DNA of 64,000 nucleotides, from positions 1 to 64,000 of the forward strand of contig JAAUZU010000029.1 in the NCBI GenBank assembly GCA_014804445.1, read 5' to 3'. The position numbers and the translations under genes were made by a program. The number at the start of each line of letters is the position of its first letter. Position 1 is the stretch's first letter. The notes under the pieces were generated by a model. It did no database searches. It was given only the letters and a program-made list of their open reading frames with translations, and was not told the origin of the DNA. The DNA is from Lachnospiraceae bacterium. Lineage in GTDB: Bacteria > Bacillota > Clostridia > Lachnospirales > Lachnospiraceae. This document shows, piece by piece, positions 59,594-64,000 of the stretch.

Positions 59594-60436
59594 TTGGAAG
59601 TGATATTGGTGCTGCTGATCTTGGCACTATTGAACGGGGCAATCGCTTTCATTGACGAGATGCTTCAGGAACTGGTTTCCATGACGCTGTACGCAGACCG
59701 CTACATGCTTTCAGCCGGAGGGAACAGCATGGTGGGTACCTTGTTTGACATCATGTTAGGATTTGGGGTATCTCTGATAATCCTAAAGTTTCTAAAGAAA
59801 GGTTTTGCATGCTATGTCATGTGGACGGAAGGCGATCCGGACACGGAACCATCAGGGCTGGTGCTGCGCTTTGTCGAGGCAGTAGTGGTGGCGGTATGTT
59901 TCCCCACCCTGTACCGATGGCTGGCAGAAGTGACAGAGGAGATTATTGACCAACTCATGGCTGCTATAGGGGTATCTACAAACTATGACTGGCAGGCATG
60001 GGTTAATGGCATTTCCTCGCTGGGACTGGTAACTGCCATATTCGGTCTGGTGTTTATCATCTGTTATTTCATGTTGTATTTCCAGTTTCTGATGAGGGGG
60101 TTGGAGATTACCATTTTGCGGATCGGGCTGCCCATGGCATGTGTAGGGCTTCTGGATAATGACAAGGGAGTATTCAAGGCGTATATGAACAAGTTTTTTC
60201 AGAGCACCTTTGCGGTTGTGATACAGATATGCCTGTGCAAGCTGGGAGTAGGAATGATGCTGAATATAGGGTTCAACATGAACATGTTCTGGGGAGTTGC
60301 CTGTATAGTGCTTGCGATCAAGACGCCAGCGTTTTTGAGGGACTTTTTGGTTCCCACGGGAGGCGGTGGCGGAGCCATCAACAACATCTACCATTCTGTG
60401 CGTTTAGTTGGAATGGCTAAAAGTATGGCGAAATAA
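59594..60436 (+). CDS. VirB6/TrbL-like conjugal transfer membrane protein
   Basis: 280 aa polytopic; conserved ICE position; VPTGGGGGAINNIYHSVRL C-terminus. Confidence 0.8.
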   Translation: MEVILVLLILALLNGAIAFIDEMLQELVSMTLYADRYMLSAGGNSMVGTLFDIMLGFGVSLIILKFLKKGFACYVMWTEGDPDTEPSGLVLRFVEAVVVAVCFPTLYRWLAEVTEEIIDQLMAAIGVSTNYDWQAWVNGISSLGLVTAIFGLVFIICYFMLYFQFLMRGLEITILRIGLPMACVGLLDNDKGVFKAYMNKFFQSTFAVVIQICLCKLGVGMMLNIGFNMNMFWGVACIVLAIKTPAFLRDFLVPTGGGGGAINNIYHSVRLVGMAKSMAK

Positions 60437-60446
60437 AGGGGGCAGC

Positions 60447-60656
60447 ATGAAGATTGACGACATATCCATAGCCATCATCAGTCTGATACGACTGGGGGTG
60501 GCATTTCGTTTTGTCTATTGCATGGTGCGTCTGCAGGGGGCGGAAGAGGAAGCAGCACAGTTTCGTAAGAGGGTGAAAAATACCGTGATGTTTTATATCA
60601 TTGCAGAGAGCATTTGGCAGATCAAGGACATTGTGATGTATTACTATGGGGGATGA
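60447..60656 (+). CDS. Small ICE membrane protein
   Basis: MKIDDISIAIISLIRLGVAFRFVYCMVRLQGAEEEAAQFRKRVKNTVMFYIIAESIWQIKDIVMYYYGG. Confidence 0.7.
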   Translation: MKIDDISIAIISLIRLGVAFRFVYCMVRLQGAEEEAAQFRKRVKNTVMFYIIAESIWQIKDIVMYYYGG

Positions 60657-60701
60657 CCCGGTCTAAAGGGCGGAAAGGAGGAAAATACGGAGGAAAAAGG
60701 C

Positions 60702-61010
60702 ATGGCGCTTTATATCCCCAGCGGGATAAAAGCGGAAAATGAATTATTTAATGGTTTTGGAAAAAGAGAGCTGATGCAAAGTGCAGTAGGTTCTCTGATT
60801 GGAGGTGCCGTTGCTGCCGTGATCTGGCTGTGTTCAGGGAATGTGGCGTTCACGGTGGTTGCAGTGCTTGCCAGCATTTTTGGTTCAGTGATGATGTGTA
60901 CAAAAGATCAGAACAACCAAAGTGTGGTGGATCAGATAAGCAGCATGGTGAGGTTCGCCAGAAGCCAGCAGATATACCCCTACCGGGCGATGAGCGAGTG
61001 GGGAGAGTAG
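60702..61010 (+). CDS. PrgI/VirB3-like protein
   Basis: YIPSGIKAENELFNGFGKRELMQSAVGSLIGGAVAAVIW, two TMs, synteny. Confidence 0.7.
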   Translation: MALYIPSGIKAENELFNGFGKRELMQSAVGSLIGGAVAAVIWLCSGNVAFTVVAVLASIFGSVMMCTKDQNNQSVVDQISSMVRFARSQQIYPYRAMSEWGE

Positions 61011-61027
61011 GATGCAGTCATAAATAC

Positions 61028-62506
61028 GTGGATTTTGGAAGCAAGTCTAAGGCCAGGCGAAAGGATTTCGTAATTACCTCTCATATCAAACCGGAGGATG
61101 GTTTGGAATTTTTAGATTTATTTTCAGGAATAGGCGGCTTCAGGAGGGGACTGGAACGGAGTGGCCATAAGTGCATCGGGCATGTGGAAATTGATAAATA
61201 TGCAAATATCAGCTACATGGCGATGTACGGTCTCTCATACTGTCAAAATGGTAAAGATGCCGGGGATGGCAATAGCTGCAGAATATACAGGACAAAGGAG
61301 GGAGAATATTATGGCGGAGCAAAAGAGAAGGGCGAGATATCAAGCGAATGGTTCGCAAAAGACATTAAACTGCTTACAGCAGGAGAAATACCAAAAGCTG
61401 AAATCTGGACTTTCGGATTTCCTTGTCAGGACATCTCCCTCTCAGGAAAACGGGTTGGACTTACCGGAAAACGAAGTGGATTATTTTTTACGGTTATTGG
61501 CCTGCTCAAAGGCACAGCACCCGAAAATAAACCCCGAATCCTTATCATTGAGAACGTTAAGCATCTTTTGTCAAGCGGCAGCGGAAGGGATTTTACCACC
61601 GTTCTCCTTAACTTATGGGAAGCTGGGTATGATGCAGAATGGCAGTGTGTCAATTCAAAAAATTTCGGAGTGCCGCAGAACAGGGAACGAGTGTACATTG
61701 TTGGATATCTTGGAGGAAGACGTGGACGAAAAGTATTTCCTCTCGGCGGAGCAAACGGAGCGGATGTTGAAGAAATTATAGGGGGAAATCAGGGGGAAAG
61801 GGTTTATTCTTCCCATGGGCTGTCTGTCACGCTGACGGCACAGGGAGGTGGCGCTGGGGGAAAGACCGGCCTGTATTTATGTGACACGAAAGACACTGAG
61901 AAATGGATGAACTGCCTGAAAGAGCAGGAAGCAGAAGGATGTGGTGCAAGACCGTATGGGGATAGTTCCGGTGTACTGACTTGCAGGGCTTGTGGCAGGG
62001 AGTGTGTGCAGGCACAGGCAGCGCTGACTCCAGAGAGGGAGAATAAGCGGCAGGGCGGAAGAAGGTTTAAGGAGCCGGGGGAACCGAGCTTTACCCTGAC
62101 TGCCATGGATCGTCATGGAGTAATGTTGACACAATGTCCCTGCCATTTGGGGCTGCCCGTAAGGGATGCGTCAAAGCAGGGCTATGTGCTGGCAAGACAT
62201 GGGGACTGCATCAACCTGATTTACCCAAACAGCACAGTCCGTAAAGGGCGGGTAGGCAGACAGTGTTCCCATACCCTGCTTACGGACGGATGCATGGGTG
62301 TGATGGTTTATTGCCGGATCAGGCGGCTTACGCCCAGAGAATGTTTCCGTCTGCAGGCATTTGAGGATTTCCTGTTTGACAGGGCAAGAGCGGCAGGCGT
62401 CAGCGATGCCCAGCTTTACCGACAGGCGGGGAACTCCGTGACGGTGAATATTGTGTATGAGATTGGGAAAAGGCTTGCGGAAATGGAGGAAAAAGGTGCG
62501 ATTTAA
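61028..62506 (+). CDS. DNA (cytosine-5)-methyltransferase (ICE)
   Basis: FLDLFSGIGGFRRGLERSGHKCIGHVEIDKYA; FGFPCQDISLSGKR; IIENVKHLL; NFGVPQNRERVYIVGYLGG; QAGNSVTVNIV. Start uncertain (GTG 61028 suggested). Confidence 0.92.
   Translation: MDFGSKSKARRKDFVITSHIKPEDGLEFLDLFSGIGGFRRGLERSGHKCIGHVEIDKYANISYMAMYGLSYCQNGKDAGDGNSCRIYRTKEGEYYGGAKEKGEISSEWFAKDIKLLTAGEIPKAEIWTFGFPCQDISLSGKRVGLTGKRSGLFFTVIGLLKGTAPENKPRILIIENVKHLLSSGSGRDFTTVLLNLWEAGYDAEWQCVNSKNFGVPQNRERVYIVGYLGGRRGRKVFPLGGANGADVEEIIGGNQGERVYSSHGLSVTLTAQGGGAGGKTGLYLCDTKDTEKWMNCLKEQEAEGCGARPYGDSSGVLTCRACGRECVQAQAALTPERENKRQGGRRFKEPGEPSFTLTAMDRHGVMLTQCPCHLGLPVRDASKQGYVLARHGDCINLIYPNSTVRKGRVGRQCSHTLLTDGCMGVMVYCRIRRLTPRECFRLQAFEDFLFDRARAAGVSDAQLYRQAGNSVTVNIVYEIGKRLAEMEEKGAI
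61311..61781 (+). CDS. Overprinted +1-frame ORF within the C5 methyltransferase gene (candidate)
   Basis: AAAGGAGGGagaatattATG at 61311; 156 aa with no stops, ending ..CTLLDILEEDVDEKYFLSAEQTERMLKKL. Confidence 0.4.
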   Translation: MAEQKRRARYQANGSQKTLNCLQQEKYQKLKSGLSDFLVRTSPSQENGLDLPENEVDYFLRLLACSKAQHPKINPESLSLRTLSIFCQAAAEGILPPFSLTYGKLGMMQNGSVSIQKISECRRTGNECTLLDILEEDVDEKYFLSAEQTERMLKKL

Positions 62507-63089
62507 CATTCTTTATGTGGACCCGCCTTGGCAGTATGAGCAGAACCGCCTTTCGGGGGTAGCGGAGAAACATTATAGGACATTGACAGATGAGGAAATA
62601 TATAGGCTGCCGGTGGGGGATATTGCGGCGGATAACTGTATCCTGTTCTTGTGGGTTACCGGTCCGAAGCTGCCGGAGGCACTTACGGCGATCAAAAGCT
62701 GGGGATTTGATTACAGGACAGTGGGATTTGTCTGGGCAAAACAGAACAGGAAGTCCCCCACATGGTTTTTCGGATTGGGATTCTGGACAAGGGGCAGTAC
62801 GGAGGCATGTCTGCTTGCGGTAAAAGGAAAGCCGAGACGGATATCGGCAAGCGTCAGCCAGCTGGTGGTCAGTCCACTGGAGGAGCACAGCAAGAAACCC
62901 GACATTGTGCGGGACAGGATTGTGGAGTTGATAGGGGATCTGCCGAGGGCAGAGCTGTTTGCCCGAAGGAAATATCAGGGATGGATTTGCGTTGGTGACG
63001 AGGTGGATGGCATGGATATCCGGGACAGCATTGCCAGACTGAAAGAGATGCAGGAGGAAGAAGATGGCAGGGAACCTTGCACTTCTTAA
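62496..63089 (+). CDS. MT-A70 family adenine methyltransferase
   Basis: YVDPPWQYEQ (DPPW motif); FLWVTGPKLPEALTAIKSWGFDYRTVGFVWAKQN; GTG start overlapping the C5-MTase stop. Confidence 0.9.
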   Translation: MRFNILYVDPPWQYEQNRLSGVAEKHYRTLTDEEIYRLPVGDIAADNCILFLWVTGPKLPEALTAIKSWGFDYRTVGFVWAKQNRKSPTWFFGLGFWTRGSTEACLLAVKGKPRRISASVSQLVVSPLEEHSKKPDIVRDRIVELIGDLPRAELFARRKYQGWICVGDEVDGMDIRDSIARLKEMQEEEDGREPCTS

Positions 63090-63636
63090 GGCAGCATTGT
63101 GTCTGGCGGCGGCATTAATCTGGGGATTGCTGATGGGGAAGCTGTTAAGGAAGGCGGCAGGTGTGAAAAATGGCTATACAGTGCTTTTGTCCATGGCAGT
63201 GACCGGGCTGTGCATTATGGTTTATGGAATAGGGTGGGAGGCGCTTCCCCGGTTTTTTTACGGGCAGGCGCTTCTTTTTGCGGCAGAACATGATTACGTC
63301 ACCCATACAGTGCCGGATTATGTGCCTGTGTGTATCCTTGCCATCGGGCTGGCAGATTTGCAGCCAGTCCCGGCATTGCTGGGGATGGCACTGGTTCCCC
63401 TGCCTCTTTTGGTGGCGGCTCTGGCAAAAGAGGGCTGCATCGGAGGGGCGGACATCAAGATTATGGGAGCATGCGGATTTGTGCTGGGGACTGCCAAGGG
63501 ATGTCTGGCATTAATGGTAGGACTGCTTTTAGCGGTACTGATTGAAGGGCGGGCAGGACATGGGAAGAATGAGCCGTTTGCTCTGATACCATATCTTGCA
63601 GCAGGCTGTCTGATTGCGGGCATGCCGCTAGGTTAA
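63064..63636 (+). CDS. A24 prepilin peptidase-like membrane protein
   Basis: GGADIKIMGACGFVLG peptidase motif; polytopic. Confidence 0.85.
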   Translation: MAGNLALLKAALCLAAALIWGLLMGKLLRKAAGVKNGYTVLLSMAVTGLCIMVYGIGWEALPRFFYGQALLFAAEHDYVTHTVPDYVPVCILAIGLADLQPVPALLGMALVPLPLLVAALAKEGCIGGADIKIMGACGFVLGTAKGCLALMVGLLLAVLIEGRAGHGKNEPFALIPYLAAGCLIAGMPLG

Positions 63637-63749
63637 GTAGGGGCAACTTCATATGTGTTCAACAAAAGAGGAACAGAAAAAAGGAAGAGCTTTGTGCGGC
63701 AGGCGGCACAGAATATGTTATGAAAGAAGCCTGCAGAAAAGAGGAAAAT

Positions 63750-64000
63750 ATGAAAAATATGATGAAGAACCGGATTGTGATAGGGTTGGCATGTATTGTC
63801 CTGTCATTAGTGATCTGCTTCGGGCTTACCCCGATGTTTAACAATGCTTTGAAGTCAAAAGTCACGATTGTGCGTGTAAACGTGGATATTGGCAAGGGAG
63901 AGCAGATCACGGAAAAAATGCTTGCCGTTGTGGAAGTGGGAGGCTATAACCTGCCAACTGGCGTAGTAAGCCGTATGGAAGATGTGGTGGGCAGATATGC
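63750..64000 (+). CDS. CpaB/SAF domain protein (partial, runs off the right edge)
   Basis: N-terminal TM then VNVDIGKGEQITEKMLAVVEVGGYNLPTGVVSRMEDVVGRYA. Confidence 0.8.
   Translation, partial: MKNMMKNRIVIGLACIVLSLVICFGLTPMFNNALKSKVTIVRVNVDIGKGEQITEKMLAVVEVGGYNLPTGVVSRMEDVVGRY

Overview
The window looks like a low-to-moderate GC Firmicutes (Lachnospiraceae-like) chromosome with two parts. Part 1 (about 1-38.5 kb) is ordinary chromosome: five tRNAs, two MATE transporters, an MCP, YfhO, MalQ, a GntR-ABC operon, an alpha/beta SASP, a GH3 glucosidase, an AGCS symporter, ClpB, DegV, TetR, a DUF4143 ATPase, an ASKHA protein and a lipoprotein cluster. Part 2 (about 38.6 kb to the window end) is the left portion of an integrative/conjugative element: ParA/ParB, a 2343-aa methylase-helicase, a TOPRIM protein, relaxase, VirD4-like coupling protein, VirB2/VirB6/VirB3-like proteins, a SpoVG-like protein, C5 and MT-A70 methyltransferases, an A24 prepilin peptidase and CpaB. 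The best candidate for something undescribed is a dispersed family of six long palindromic elements at about 2.1, 14.9, 15.6, 20.1, 20.4 and 29.9 kb. Their outer arms are 21-31 bp perfect or near-perfect palindromes that differ in sequence between copies but stay paired within each copy. The internal stems also covary around a conserved core (CTCTCGCTC.. / TAGCGGTACTAAGCTCG / CTCGC(C)AAGT), which fits a structure-selected RNA or DNA element. Other notable points: two probable overprinted ORFs (a TnpV-like frame inside the helicase gene and an SD-preceded frame inside the C5 methyltransferase), a multi-hairpin intergenic block in the ICE at about 49.14-49.32 kb, and an AT-rich three-gene coupled cargo operon at 57.8-59.0 kb. 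All calls come from reading the sequence and ORF translations; no database searches were run.
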